A DNA stretch of 61,679 bases from Rhodospirillales bacterium (GCA_028277795.1 JANQFP010000227.1:1-61679), one strand, 5' to 3'; positions 44,589 through 53,935 are shown, counted from the stretch's first letter. Numbers and translations: made by a program. Notes: generated by a model not told the origin, from the letters alone.

Positions 44589-46526
44589 ATGGCCAGGAAG
44601 ACCCGCCGCCGCGCCGGCCCCCGCAAGAAGGCCGCGCCTCCACGGCGCGCCCCCAAGACGCGGAAGGCCCGCCGCGGTCCCATCGCCGCCACCCTCAAGT
44701 GGGTGGCGACGGCCGCCGTGTGGCTGGTCATCGCCGCGACGGCGCTGGTCACCTGGTACGCCACCGACCTGCCGGACGTGGACGCCGCCCTGGCCGCCAC
44801 CCGCCGCCCCACGGTGACCCTGCTCGCCGCCGACGGCTCGGTGCTCGCCACCCGCGGCGACCTGTACGGCATGCCGGTGCGGGTCCGGGACCTGCCGGCG
44901 TCCCTGCCGGCGGCGGTGCTGGCCACCGAGGACCGCCGCTTCTACGACCATTTCGGGCTCGACGTGTTCGGCCTCGCCCGTGCCGCCATCGCCAACCTGC
45001 GGGCGGGGCGCATCGTCCAGGGCGGCAGCACCATCACCCAGCAGGTGGCCAAGAACCTGTTCCTGTCGCCGGAGCGCACCCTCAAGCGCAAGGTGCAAGA
45101 GGTGCTGCTGGCGTTGTGGCTGGAGCGCCGCCTGACCAAGGACCAGATCCTCACCGTCTATCTCAACCGGGTCTACCTGGGCGCCGGCACCTACGGTGTG
45201 GACGCGGCGGCGCGGCGCTACTTCGGCCGCCCCGCCACCGAGGTCTCGTTGTACGAATCGGCAATGCTCGCCGGGCTGCTCAAGGCCCCGTCCCGCTACA
45301 ACCCGGCCCGCGACCCCGACCGCGCGGCGCGGCGGACCGAACGGGTGCTGGCCGGCATGGTCGAGGCCGGCGTCCTGTCCGAGGCCGAAGCCAAGGCCGC
45401 CCGGAGCACCCGCGGGGCCGCCGTCGTCCGACACCGTCGCAGCGGACGCCACTTCACCGACTGGGTGCTCGAGCAGGTCACCGCGTACATCTCCCCCGGC
45501 GACGCGGACACGGTGGTCACCACCACCCTGGACCCGGCCCTCCAGCGGATGGCCGAGGCGACGGTGCGCGAGACGCTGGCCGGCCCCGGCCGCAAAGCGG
45601 GCGCCTCGGAGGCGGCCCTGGTCGCCCTGTCCCCGGACGGGGCCGTGCGCGCCATGGTCGGTGGCCGCGACTACGGCACCAGCCAGTTCAATCGCGCGGT
45701 CCAGGCCCTGCGCCAGCCCGGGTCCGCCTTCAAGCCGGTGGTCTATCTGGCCGGTCTCGAATCGGGCCTGGCGCCGGGCACCCGCCTGACCGACGCCCCG
45801 CTGACCATCGACGACTGGAGTCCCCGCAACTTCTCCGGCCGCCACGAGGGACCGACCACGGTCCGCGACGCCCTGGCCCGGTCGGTCAACACGGTGGCGG
45901 TGCGGGTGAGCGAACGCGCCGGGCGCCGGCAGGTCATCGACACCGCCCGGCGGCTGGGCCTGACCAGTCCGTTGACGGCGCGGCCCAGCCTCGCCCTTGG
46001 CGCCAGCGAGGTCGCTCTCATCGAATTGACCGGGGTCTACGCCGTGTTCGCCAACGGTGGCTACGGCGTCTGGCCCTACGGCATCGAGGCCATCCATGGC
46101 GCCGACGGTCGGCTGCTGTACCGGCGCACCGGCGCCGGCCCGGGCCGGGTGGTCGCGCCCCGCTACGTGGCCGCCATGAACGACATGCTGGCCGGGGTCT
46201 TGAGCGCCGGCACGGGGCGGGCGGCGGCGCTGACCCGTCCCGCGGCTGGCAAGACGGGCACCAGCCAGAACTTCCGCGACGCCTGGTTCCTCGGCTACAG
46301 CGCCGACCTGGTGTGCGGCGTGTGGGTGGGCAACGACGACGGCCGGCCCATGCGCGACGTCACCGGGGGCGGCCTGCCGGCCCGCATGTGGCGGAACTTC
46401 ATGGCCGCCGCCCACGACGGCCTGCCGGCGCGGCCCCTGCCCGACGGCGGATCGATCCCGGTGCCGGCCGACCAGGAAGGCTTCTGGGACCGGCTCGTCG
46501 GCTGGCTCGGCGGCGACGAAGGGTAG
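44589..46526 (+). CDS. class A penicillin-binding protein (PBP1A/1C-like)
   Basis: The 645-residue protein is a bifunctional peptidoglycan synthase. It has a very basic cytoplasmic N-terminus (residues 1-35), one membrane anchor (about 37-58) and a glycosyltransferase GT51 domain (about 80-255, with A-T-E-D-R-R-F-Y-D-H-F-G and Q-G-G-S-T-I-T-Q-Q-V-A-K-N). The transpeptidase domain (about 290-610) has the active-site S379-A-F-K382, S-V-N (about 433) and K-T-G-T (about 555). It is shorter than PBP1A, which carries an OB-fold insertion. It follows gyrB across the duplicated palindrome region. Which PBP subclass it represents is uncertain. Confidence 0.93.
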   Translation: MARKTRRRAGPRKKAAPPRRAPKTRKARRGPIAATLKWVATAAVWLVIAATALVTWYATDLPDVDAALAATRRPTVTLLAADGSVLATRGDLYGMPVRVRDLPASLPAAVLATEDRRFYDHFGLDVFGLARAAIANLRAGRIVQGGSTITQQVAKNLFLSPERTLKRKVQEVLLALWLERRLTKDQILTVYLNRVYLGAGTYGVDAAARRYFGRPATEVSLYESAMLAGLLKAPSRYNPARDPDRAARRTERVLAGMVEAGVLSEAEAKAARSTRGAAVVRHRRSGRHFTDWVLEQVTAYISPGDADTVVTTTLDPALQRMAEATVRETLAGPGRKAGASEAALVALSPDGAVRAMVGGRDYGTSQFNRAVQALRQPGSAFKPVVYLAGLESGLAPGTRLTDAPLTIDDWSPRNFSGRHEGPTTVRDALARSVNTVAVRVSERAGRRQVIDTARRLGLTSPLTARPSLALGASEVALIELTGVYAVFANGGYGVWPYGIEAIHGADGRLLYRRTGAGPGRVVAPRYVAAMNDMLAGVLSAGTGRAAALTRPAAGKTGTSQNFRDAWFLGYSADLVCGVWVGNDDGRPMRDVTGGGLPARMWRNFMAAAHDGLPARPLPDGGSIPVPADQEGFWDRLVGWLGGDEG

Positions 46527-46532
46527 CCGCGG

Positions 46533-46625
46533 CTCATCCTTCGACAAGCTCAGGATGAGGAAATTTCTTGTATTTCAATTAGATATCTTATGCTGAGCAG
46601 GCGCGCCAGCGCCGTGTCGAAGCAT
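46533..46625. repeat. pair of REP-like palindromes
   Basis: Two hairpins lie in opposite orientation in the 106-bp gap between convergent genes. The first has an 8-bp stem (46533-46540/46552-46559). The second has an outer ATGCT/AGCAT pairing (46590-46594/46621-46625) and an inner GGCGC/GCGCC stem (46600-46604/46609-46613). Read on opposite strands both share the core C-T-G-A-G-C ... T-G-T-C-G-A-A-G, with a short loop in the first and a long one in the second. They resemble dispersed REP elements seen in many alphaproteobacteria. They could also end transcription from both sides. Confidence 0.75.
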
Positions 46626-46632
46626 CCGGGTA

Positions 46633-47268
46633 TCAAGGCAGGGCACGGCCGCGCCACGGCACCACGGCCGGCACCCGCCGACGGTACTCGGCGTACTCCT
46701 CGCCGTAGAGCCGCAGCAGCCGGCGTTCCTCGAACAGGGTGCCGACGAAGAAGTACAGCGACGCCCACGCGGCCGTCGCCAGGTCGAAGTCGTCGGCGAT
46801 GCGCCCCCACAGCACCAGCACCGCCCCGGCGTACAGGGGGTGGCGGATGAACCGGTGGATCCCGTCCATGCGCAGCGGTTCGTGCTCGCACGCCTGCAAG
46901 CCGATCAGGTGATGGCGGATCTGGGTGGTGCCGGCGAACCGTCCGAGGTCGTAGCCGGTCAGCCCCACCGCCAGCACCACCAGGCCGGCGATGGCCCCCC
47001 CGGTCATGGCGGCGGCCAGCAGCGGCGGCCGGTCGTAGGCCGGCGCGCCGGCGAACAGCCAGGCGCCGACCAGCCACACCAGCGCCAGGTGGGCGGCCGC
47101 GAACAGGTTGTAGGTCAGGCGATAGAAGGCCCCCAGCCGGGACCGCAGTCCGGCGGTCAGCCCCTCGCTGGCCAGCAGCGAGTGCCCGAGGCCGAAGGTC
47201 AGCCAGGCCAGTGCGTAGATCAGGTGGGCGGCGACGCCGCTGATGACGGAGGGGTCATCGCCGGTCAC
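46633..47268 (-). CDS. membrane methyltransferase-family protein (isoprenylcysteine methyltransferase/NnrU-like)
   Basis: The 211-residue protein has about five hydrophobic segments. Its C-terminal motif is R-F-I-R-H-P-L-Y-A-G near residues 135-145 followed by F-E-E-R-R-L-L-R-L-Y-G-E-E-Y-A-E-Y, the signature of membrane-bound methyltransferases related to ICMT, PEMT and NnrU/MddA. GTG 47268 overlaps the hldE stop by 4 bp, so it is the last gene of a heptose/sugar operon. Substrate cannot be deduced: a lipid, a thiol or a small molecule are all possible. Confidence 0.8.
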   Translation of the reverse strand: MTGDDPSVISGVAAHLIYALAWLTFGLGHSLLASEGLTAGLRSRLGAFYRLTYNLFAAAHLALVWLVGAWLFAGAPAYDRPPLLAAAMTGGAIAGLVVLAVGLTGYDLGRFAGTTQIRHHLIGLQACEHEPLRMDGIHRFIRHPLYAGAVLVLWGRIADDFDLATAAWASLYFFVGTLFEERRLLRLYGEEYAEYRRRVPAVVPWRGRALP

Positions 47269-48728
47269 GCCGGCTCCTCGGCGATGCGGGAGATGGTGGC
47301 GCTGGTGCTGTGCCCGGGCTCCAGCTCGGCGAGCAGCACCCGCCCGCCGTAGCCCTGCACCAGGTCGGCGCCGACCACCGTGTCGATGCGGTAGTCGGCC
47401 CCCTTGACCAGCACGTCGGGGCGCAGCGATTCGATCACGGTCAGCGGCGTGTCCTCGGAGAAGATCACCACCGTGTCGACGGTGGCGAGCGATGCCAGCA
47501 CCGTGGCCCGCGCCGCCTCGTTCTGGATGGGCCGGTCGGGCCCCTTGAGGCGCGTCACCGAGGCGTCGCTGTTGAGGCCGACGACAAGACGGTCGCAGGC
47601 GTCCCGGGCCTGGCGGAACAGGGAGACGTGGCCGGGGTGCAGGAGGTCGAAACAGCCGTTGGTGAAGCCGATGCGCAAGCCCCGGCGGCGCCACCGTTCC
47701 ACTTGGTCGCGGGCCTCCTCCAGGGTGGCGATCTTGCCTTCGGCGGTGGCGATGTCGTGGTGATGGATGGCCGCCACCACCTCGGCGGCGTAGGCCACGG
47801 CGGTCCCCACCTTGCCGACCACGATGCCGGCCGCCAGGTTGGCCAGGGCGGCGGCCTCGGCCAGCGAGGCGCCGGCCCCCAGGGCGGCGGCCACGGTGGC
47901 CACCACCGTGTCGCCGGCGCCCGACACGTCGAAGACCTCCCGCGCCTCGGCGGCGAGATGGGTCACCGTGCCGTCCGCCATCACCAACGTCATGCCCTCG
48001 TGGCTGCGGGTGACCAGAACGGCGGCCACGCCACAGTCGTCGATGATCCGGCGGGCGGCGGCGGTGATCTCGTCGTCGGTGCCGGTGGGCATGCGGGTGG
48101 CCTCGGCCAGCTCCCGGCGGTTGGGGGTAATCACGTCGGCGCCCCGGTAGCGGCCGTAGTCGGTGCCCTTGGGATCGACGATCACCGGCTTGCCGGCGGC
48201 GCGGGCCGCGGTGATCAGGTCCGCCGTGGTGTCGGCCCCGAGCACGCCCTTGCCGTAGTCGGACAGCGCCACGGCCGCGCACTGGGGCAGCAGGGCGCCG
48301 ACGCCGTCCACCACCTCGTCGCGGACCATGGGCCGGAGCGGTCCCGCGGTCTCCCGGTCGGCGCGCAGGAGCTGCTGGGCGCCGGCCAGATAGCGGGTCT
48401 TGGTGGTGGTCGACCGGCTGTCATCGACCACCATGACGGACTGGCAGCCGGCCTGGTCGTCGACCAGTCCGCGCACCGTGCGCCCGGCCGTGTCGTCGCC
48501 GACCACCGAGACGAAGTACACGGGCGCGCCGAGGGCCACCAGGTTGCGCACCACGTTGCCGGCGCCGCCCAGCATGGTGTCCTCGCGGGCCAGGCGCAGC
48601 ACCGGCACCGGGGCCTCCGGCGACACCCGGTCCACGGTGCCGTATTGATAGTGGTCCAGCATCACGTCGCCCACGCACAGCACCGGCGCCTCGGCCAGGG
48701 CGGCGATCAGGCCGGCGGGCCCGTCCAT
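47265..48728 (-). CDS. hldE: HldE bifunctional heptose-7-phosphate kinase/heptose-1-phosphate adenylyltransferase
   Basis: HldE makes ADP-heptose for the LPS inner core. The 487-residue protein has the PfkB-type kinase domain (about 1-325, with G-D-V-M-L-D-H-Y, G-G-A-G-N-V and D-V-S-G-A-G-D-T-V) and a nucleotidyltransferase domain (about 345-487, with F-T-N-G-C-F-D-L-L-H-P-G-H). Both halves are complete. ATG 48728 gives the family's usual N-terminus; a GTG three codons earlier (48737) overlaps the gmhA stop and is an alternative. With gmhA it provides the first steps of heptose synthesis. Confidence 0.95.
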   Translation of the reverse strand: MDGPAGLIAALAEAPVLCVGDVMLDHYQYGTVDRVSPEAPVPVLRLAREDTMLGGAGNVVRNLVALGAPVYFVSVVGDDTAGRTVRGLVDDQAGCQSVMVVDDSRSTTTKTRYLAGAQQLLRADRETAGPLRPMVRDEVVDGVGALLPQCAAVALSDYGKGVLGADTTADLITAARAAGKPVIVDPKGTDYGRYRGADVITPNRRELAEATRMPTGTDDEITAAARRIIDDCGVAAVLVTRSHEGMTLVMADGTVTHLAAEAREVFDVSGAGDTVVATVAAALGAGASLAEAAALANLAAGIVVGKVGTAVAYAAEVVAAIHHHDIATAEGKIATLEEARDQVERWRRRGLRIGFTNGCFDLLHPGHVSLFRQARDACDRLVVGLNSDASVTRLKGPDRPIQNEAARATVLASLATVDTVVIFSEDTPLTVIESLRPDVLVKGADYRIDTVVGADLVQGYGGRVLLAELEPGHSTSATISRIAEEPA

Positions 48729-48733
48729 GGCGG

Positions 48734-49312
48734 TCACAGCAGCCCCAGCTCCTTCTCCAGCGCCCCGCACAGCATGTGGCCGAGGGTGATGTGCATCTCC
48801 TGGATGCGCGCCGTGTCGTCCGACGGCACCACCAGGAAGGGATCGGCCACCTCGCGCATGCGGCCACCGTCGCGGCCGCCGAAGCCGGCGGCGGTGGCGC
48901 CCGCCGCGGCGGCGGCCCGCAGGCCGCGGATGACGTTCTCGCTGTTGCCCGAGGTGGAGATGCCGACGGCCACGTCGCCGGGGCGGCACAGGGCCTCGAC
49001 CTGTCGGGCGAACAGGGCCTCGAACCCGAAGTCGTTGCCGATGGCGGTGAGCGACGACGTGTCGGTGGTCAGGGCGATGGCGGTGATGGGGGCGCGGTCC
49101 TCCTTGTAGCGGACCGCCAGTTCCGTCGCCAGGTGCTGGGCGTCCGAGGCGCTGCCGCCGTTGCCGAAGAAGACGATCTTGTTGCCCGCCCGCGCCGCCG
49201 CCGCGCACAGGGCGACCAGCCGGGCGAAGGGCTCGCGCATCACCTCGCGGGTGGCGGCGAGCACCGCTGCGTGCTGGTCCAGTTCGGCGGCATAGAAGGC
49301 ATCCAGGTCCAT
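48734..49312 (-). CDS. gmhA: GmhA sedoheptulose-7-phosphate isomerase
   Basis: GmhA converts sedoheptulose 7-phosphate to heptose 7-phosphate, the first step to ADP-heptose. The 192-residue SIS-domain protein has the G-N-G-G-S-A-S-D-A-Q-H-L-A-T-E phosphate-binding loop (about 49-63), T-T-D-T-S-S-L-T-A-I-G-N-D, I-S-T-S-G-N-S-E-N-V and a metal-binding H-I-T-L-G-H near the C-terminus. The gene follows the two-domain dehydrogenase gene by 20 bp and overlaps or abuts hldE. Confidence 0.94.
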   Translation of the reverse strand: MDLDAFYAAELDQHAAVLAATREVMREPFARLVALCAAAARAGNKIVFFGNGGSASDAQHLATELAVRYKEDRAPITAIALTTDTSSLTAIGNDFGFEALFARQVEALCRPGDVAVGISTSGNSENVIRGLRAAAAAGATAAGFGGRDGGRMREVADPFLVVPSDDTARIQEMHITLGHMLCGALEKELGLL

Positions 49313-49332
49313 GGTCGTCTCCGCGTCGGCCC

Positions 49333-51483
49333 CTACAGGTCGACCCGCCCGCCGGTCTGCAGGGACTCCATGACGGCGACGGTGGCCAGCGACGTCTCGA
49401 TCAGTTCCGCCTCGTCGATGGGTGCCGGCCCGCCGGCGGCGACGGCCTCGGCGAAAGCCCGGAGCTCGGCACCGATTCCCTTGTCCGGGGTGCGCGCCGA
49501 CTGTGTCGTGGCGGTGCCGCCGGCGGCCACCGTCAGGCTGGTGTAGTTGTCGAGGGTGATCACCCGGCCGCCCGCGTAGGCTTCGAAACGTTCCTTGCCG
49601 ACGGATTGGTCGCCGAGGGCGGTGTAGGCCACGGTGGCCAGGCTGCCGTCGGCGAAGCGGAGCGTGGCAGTCACGTCGTCGCAGGCACCCGACGTCACCT
49701 GGGCCGCTGCCGCCTGCACCGAGACGATCGGCGCGCCCACCAGGAAACGGGCCAGGTCGACGAAATGGCAGACCTCGCCGAGGATGCGCCCGCCGCCCTG
49801 GTCGGCGGCGTGTATCCAGCTCTCGGCGTCGATGGCGCCGGCGTTGACGCGCAGGACCATGAACCGGGGTCCCTGGGTCTCGGCCAGGCGGTCGCGCGCC
49901 TCCATCACCAGGGGCGCGAAACGGCGGTTGAAACCCACCTGGAAGAATGCGTTCGCGCCGTCGCGCGCCACCGCGACCCGGTCGATTTCGTCGCGGCTCA
50001 GGCCGAGGGGCTTCTCCACCAGCACCGACTTGCCGGCCGCCAGCGCGCGGGCGGCCAGGTCGGCATGGGTGTCGTGGCGGGTGGCGATGAGCACCGCGTT
50101 GATCTCGGGGTTGTCGAGGACCGCGGCCTCGTCGGCCGCCGCCGCCTCGAAGCCGAAGGACCGCTGCGTGTTCTCGGCCGACGATCCGCGTTGCGTGACC
50201 ACCGTATGGCGCCGCACGGCGTTCAGCTTGGCGAGCTCGGGCAGCAGCACCGATTTGGCGAACCCCCCGGCGCCGATGACCCCGAGGACACAGGCGCCGG
50301 AAGGCGCCGGCCTGGCGGCGGCGAAGGCCGGCCTCGCCGGCTCGGCGGCCTGCTCCGGGTAGGTGAGAACGACCCCCAGATGGGGCTCGGCCCCGTCGGT
50401 CACCAGCCCGTACGCCTCTTCCGCCTTGCCCAGGGGGAATCGATGGGTGATCAAGGCGCCCACGTCGAGGCGCGGTCCCGGCGCCGCCATCAGGCGCAGG
50501 CATTCCGCCATGTTGTCGGTCTCGGTCCAGCGCACCCAGCCTTCAGGGTACTTCATGCCCCGGTCCTCGAAGTCGGGGTCGTAGCGCCCCGGCCCGTAGG
50601 ACCGCGAGACCACCAGGTTCAGCTCCTTCTTCATGAAGCCCTGGTACGGGAACGTGGTGCCGGTCAGGCCGACGAGACACACCCGCGCCCGGTCGCGGGC
50701 GATGGCGGCGGCCACCTCGAAGGGCTCGCTGGACGACGTGGCGGCGGCGATCAGCACGCCGTCGCAGCCGCGGCCTCCGCTGAGCACCGACACCGCGGCC
50801 TCCAGGCCGTCGTCCCGCGGATCCAGGGCCGCCTCGGCCCCGAGCCGCCGGGCCAGGTCGAGCCGATCCTCGCTGTAATCCAACGCAACGACCCGCACCC
50901 CGGACAGGCGCAGGAACTGGATGGCCAACTGGCCGACGAGGCCGGCGCCGATCACCGCCGCCACCTCGCCCAGGCGGGCGTCCAGGTTGCGCACCGCATG
51001 GAGCGCGATGGACCCGACGGTGGTGAAACACGCCTCGTCGAAGGACACGCCGTCGGGAACGGCGGCGGCCAGGTTGCGCGGCACCACGTTGAGCTCGGCG
51101 TGATTGGCGAGGCCGGCTCCGGCCATGGCCACGGGCTGGCCGGGATGGAACACCCCCTCCAGTCCGGCGCCCACGGCCGCCACGACGCCCGCGGCCGAAT
51201 ACCCGAGGGGCAGGGGCTCGTCGAGACGGGCCTGCACGGCCCGCACGGTGGCGCCGATGCCGTCGCGGCGGGCCTTGTCCAGGACCTTCTTGACCAGGTC
51301 GGGACGGGACTTGGCCTTGCCGGCCAGGCTCTTGCGGGCGAACTCGACGACCATCCGCTCGGTGCCGGCCGAGATCAGCGACGCCCGGGTGCGCACCAGC
51401 AGGTGTCCGGGCCGGGCGCGCGGCGCCGGAACCTCGCGCACAGCCAGCTTGCCCGTCCGCGTGCTCTGGATGACCTGCTTCAT
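49333..51483 (-). CDS. two-domain dehydrogenase: zinc-type alcohol dehydrogenase plus Gfo/Idh/MocA oxidoreductase
   Basis: The 716-residue protein fuses an MDR/alcohol dehydrogenase-like domain (about 1-365, with A-V-I-G-A-G-L-V-G-Q-L-A and G-H-L-L-V-R-T-R-A-S-L-I-S-A-G-T-E) to a Gfo/Idh/MocA NAD-binding domain (about 375-716, with V-L-G-V-I-G-A-G-G-F-A-K, A-G-K-S-V-L-V-E-K-P-L and G-G-G-R-I-L-G-E-V-C-H-F-V-D). Such fusions occur in surface polysaccharide clusters, often near asparagine synthase-like genes, as here. The reaction is unknown; oxidation or epimerisation of a sugar nucleotide is plausible. The start is ATG 51483; upstream codons are unconserved. It diverges from asnB across 97 bp. 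Confidence 0.85.
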   Translation of the reverse strand: MKQVIQSTRTGKLAVREVPAPRARPGHLLVRTRASLISAGTERMVVEFARKSLAGKAKSRPDLVKKVLDKARRDGIGATVRAVQARLDEPLPLGYSAAGVVAAVGAGLEGVFHPGQPVAMAGAGLANHAELNVVPRNLAAAVPDGVSFDEACFTTVGSIALHAVRNLDARLGEVAAVIGAGLVGQLAIQFLRLSGVRVVALDYSEDRLDLARRLGAEAALDPRDDGLEAAVSVLSGGRGCDGVLIAAATSSSEPFEVAAAIARDRARVCLVGLTGTTFPYQGFMKKELNLVVSRSYGPGRYDPDFEDRGMKYPEGWVRWTETDNMAECLRLMAAPGPRLDVGALITHRFPLGKAEEAYGLVTDGAEPHLGVVLTYPEQAAEPARPAFAAARPAPSGACVLGVIGAGGFAKSVLLPELAKLNAVRRHTVVTQRGSSAENTQRSFGFEAAAADEAAVLDNPEINAVLIATRHDTHADLAARALAAGKSVLVEKPLGLSRDEIDRVAVARDGANAFFQVGFNRRFAPLVMEARDRLAETQGPRFMVLRVNAGAIDAESWIHAADQGGGRILGEVCHFVDLARFLVGAPIVSVQAAAAQVTSGACDDVTATLRFADGSLATVAYTALGDQSVGKERFEAYAGGRVITLDNYTSLTVAAGGTATTQSARTPDKGIGAELRAFAEAVAAGGPAPIDEAELIETSLATVAVMESLQTGGRVDL

Positions 51484-51580
51484 GGGTGCCTTATTACTCC
51501 GAAAACCGGGGCGCGTGCAAAAAGCCGCGCCGTCGCGCGCGGTTGCGCCCCGGCCCACGGGCCGTAAAGTGTCGCCCACC

Positions 51581-53362
51581 ATGTGTGGTCTCGCCGCCGT
51601 CTACGCCTACGGAGCCCAATCGCCGCCGGTCCGGCGCGCAGAAATCATCGCCATGGGCGAGTCCATGGCGGCACGGGGCCCCGACGGCGCCGGCGAGTGG
51701 CTGGCCGACGACGGCCGAATCGGATTCGCCCACCGGCGGCTGGCCATCATCGACCTCAGTGCCGCCGCCGCCCAGCCCATGACGCACGGCGAAGGCCGCT
51801 ACCGCATCACCTACAACGGCGAGATCTACAACTTCCGGGCCCTGCGCAAGGACCTGGAGGACGACGGGGCGGTCTTCCGCACCGAATCGGACACCGAGGT
51901 CATCCTGCACCTTTACGAACGCCACGGCGCCGGCCTGGTCGAGCGCCTGCGCGGCATGTACGCGTTCGCGCTGTGGGACGAAGAGCGGCGCGGCCTGCTG
52001 CTGGCCCGCGACCCCTTCGGCATCAAGCCGCTCTACTATGCCGACGACGGGCGGACGATCCGCGCCGCCTCCCAGGTCAAGGCGCTGGTGGCCGGCGGCG
52101 GGGCCGGCACCGGCGTCGACCCGGCCGGTCACGCCGGCTTCTTCCTGTTCGGCTACGTGCCCGAGCCGCACACGTTGTATGAGGACATCCGCGCCCTGCC
52201 CGCCGGCTCGACCCTGTGGGTGGACGGCGGCGGGCCCCAGGCGGTGCGGCGGTTCTTCGACGCGTCGCAAGTCCTCGCGGACACGGAGGCGTCGGCGCAG
52301 CGGCCGCCGTTGGGCGACCTGCTGCGCGACAGCGTGGACCACCACCTGGTGGCCGACGTGCGGGTCGGGGTCTTTCTCTCCGCTGGCCTGGACTCGGCGA
52401 CCCTGACCGGGCTGGCCGCCGAGCACCGGGGCGGCGACCTGGACACCTTCACCCTGGGGTTCGACGAGTTCGCCGGCACCGACCGGGACGAGGTCTCCCT
52501 GGCCGAGGCGGTGGCGCAGACCTACGGGACCCGGCACGTGACCCGCCGGGTGGCCGGCGGCGACTTCGCCAGCCGCCTGGACGGCCTGCTGGCGGCCATG
52601 GACCAGCCCAGCATCGACGGCGTCAACACCTACTTCGTCGCCGATGCGGCCGCCCGGTCGGGGCTCAAGGTGGCGCTCTCCGGCCTCGGCGGTGACGAGC
52701 TGTTCGGCGGCTACGACAGCTTCCGGCAGATCCCGGCCCTGGTCGGGGCGCTCGGGCGGGTGCCGGGCGCCGCCGCCGCGGGCCGGGTCTTGCGCCCCGT
52801 TTCCGCCCCGTGGCTGGCGCACATGACGTCGCCCAAGTACGCCGGCCTGCTGGAATACGGCGCCGATTACGGCGGCGCCTACATGCTGCGGAGGGGCCTG
52901 TTCATGCCGTGGGAGCTGCCGGGCCTGCTGGGCCCGGACCTGGCGCGGGCGGGCTGGGAGGCGCTGGCCCCGACGGTGCGGCTGGACGCCACCCACCGGG
53001 CCATCGGCGAGCCACGGCGCAAGGTCGCGGCCCTGGAGACGGTGTGGTACATGGCCAACCAGTTGCTGCGCGACGCCGACTGGGCGGGCATGGCGCACTC
53101 TCTGGAAATCCGGGTGCCGCTGGTGGATGCGGCTCTGTTCCGGGGGCTGGCCCCGTGGATCGGCCGCCCGGGCGGGCCCGACAAGCAGGCCATGGCGCGC
53201 ACGCCGGACACCCCGCTTCCCGACGCCGTCCTCGACCGGCCCAAGACCGGTTTCTTCGTGCCCGTGCGGGAGTGGCTGCAGGGCGACGGTAACAGTGAAC
53301 GGGGTTTGCGCGGCTGGGCCCGCCGCGTCTACCGCGGCGCCACCGGCTCGGCGGTCGGATAG
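51581..53362 (+). CDS. asnB: asparagine synthase (glutamine-hydrolysing) family protein
   Basis: The 593-residue protein starts with M-C-G-L, placing the glutaminase nucleophile at Cys2, and has R-G-P-D-G-A-G, A-H-R-R-L-A-I-I-D-L and the G-E-I-Y-N segment. The ATP-pyrophosphatase domain has F-L-S-A-G-L-D-S-A (about 265, with Ala where SGGLDS has Gly) and L-S-G-L-G-G-D-E-L-F-G-G-Y-D. Members near polysaccharide genes often amidate sugars or lipids rather than aspartate, so true asparagine synthesis is not certain. The divergent dehydrogenase gene and nearby UDP-glucuronate decarboxylase support a surface-glycan role. The frame is open upstream on this strand but not conserved. Confidence 0.88.
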   Translation: MCGLAAVYAYGAQSPPVRRAEIIAMGESMAARGPDGAGEWLADDGRIGFAHRRLAIIDLSAAAAQPMTHGEGRYRITYNGEIYNFRALRKDLEDDGAVFRTESDTEVILHLYERHGAGLVERLRGMYAFALWDEERRGLLLARDPFGIKPLYYADDGRTIRAASQVKALVAGGGAGTGVDPAGHAGFFLFGYVPEPHTLYEDIRALPAGSTLWVDGGGPQAVRRFFDASQVLADTEASAQRPPLGDLLRDSVDHHLVADVRVGVFLSAGLDSATLTGLAAEHRGGDLDTFTLGFDEFAGTDRDEVSLAEAVAQTYGTRHVTRRVAGGDFASRLDGLLAAMDQPSIDGVNTYFVADAAARSGLKVALSGLGGDELFGGYDSFRQIPALVGALGRVPGAAAAGRVLRPVSAPWLAHMTSPKYAGLLEYGADYGGAYMLRRGLFMPWELPGLLGPDLARAGWEALAPTVRLDATHRAIGEPRRKVAALETVWYMANQLLRDADWAGMAHSLEIRVPLVDAALFRGLAPWIGRPGGPDKQAMARTPDTPLPDAVLDRPKTGFFVPVREWLQGDGNSERGLRGWARRVYRGATGSAVG

Positions 53363-53365
53363 GGG

Positions 53366-53758
53366 TCAGGCCTCGATGTCGACGATGGCCCCGCGGCCGA
53401 TCTCGCGCAGCTCGTCGCGGTCGAGCTGTTGCTGCAGTTGCCGGACGCGTTCGTCGATTTGATCCTGGAACAGCTCGTCGTTGAAGCGGTCGTTCTGGAG
53501 GCGCCGCACGAACTCCCGATCCTGGGCGACCTCGTCGCGCCGATCCGCCACCCGGTCCTCGCGCAGGTCCGCGGCCCGGTCGTCGCGGGCCCGCGCGATG
53601 CGGTCCAATCTGTCGTCGGGCTGGACCCGATCGGAGCGCTCGGCGTCCCGCGTCGGCAGGGACTGGTCGAGCGGAAGCGGCCGCGGCCGGCGCAGTTCCG
53701 CCGTCTGGCGCGCGATGATCGTATCGATAACGGAGCCCAGTGGGAGCAGCTCGGCCAT
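53366..53758 (-). CDS. highly charged hypothetical protein
   Basis: The 130-residue product is dominated by Arg, Asp, Glu and Gln (about residues 25-115) and lacks a signal peptide, membrane segment or cysteine. It starts M-A-E-L-L-P-L-G-S-V-I-D-T-I-I and ends R-G-A-I-V-D-I-E-A. The Arg/Asp-rich middle looks like a long charged helix or coiled coil. A GAGGAAG ribosome-binding site 7 nt before ATG 53758 supports a real gene. It converges on asnB with only 3 bp between. I recognise no family. A frame on the other strand (53429-53884) is considered its shadow. Confidence 0.6.
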   Translation of the reverse strand: MAELLPLGSVIDTIIARQTAELRRPRPLPLDQSLPTRDAERSDRVQPDDRLDRIARARDDRAADLREDRVADRRDEVAQDREFVRRLQNDRFNDELFQDQIDERVRQLQQQLDRDELREIGRGAIVDIEA

Positions 53759-53935
53759 GGACACACTTCCTCGCCGCCCGGACCGCCCCGGTCCGAGTCA
53801 TACCCATCAATTGTGCCACGGGCGCGCCATCGCCTCAATGGGAAGTCCGTCACAGGGCCGCAGCGCCCACCGGCGGCCACTTAATTGCCGCCGCGCGGCC
53901 CTACCGGCGCGCCAGGATGGCGGGTCGTTAGCCGA

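Noticed and set aside
53429-53884. 151-aa plus-strand frame opposite the charged hypothetical gene
   Set aside because: It has no ribosome-binding site that I can see. The minus-strand frame has a good one and a more gene-like start.
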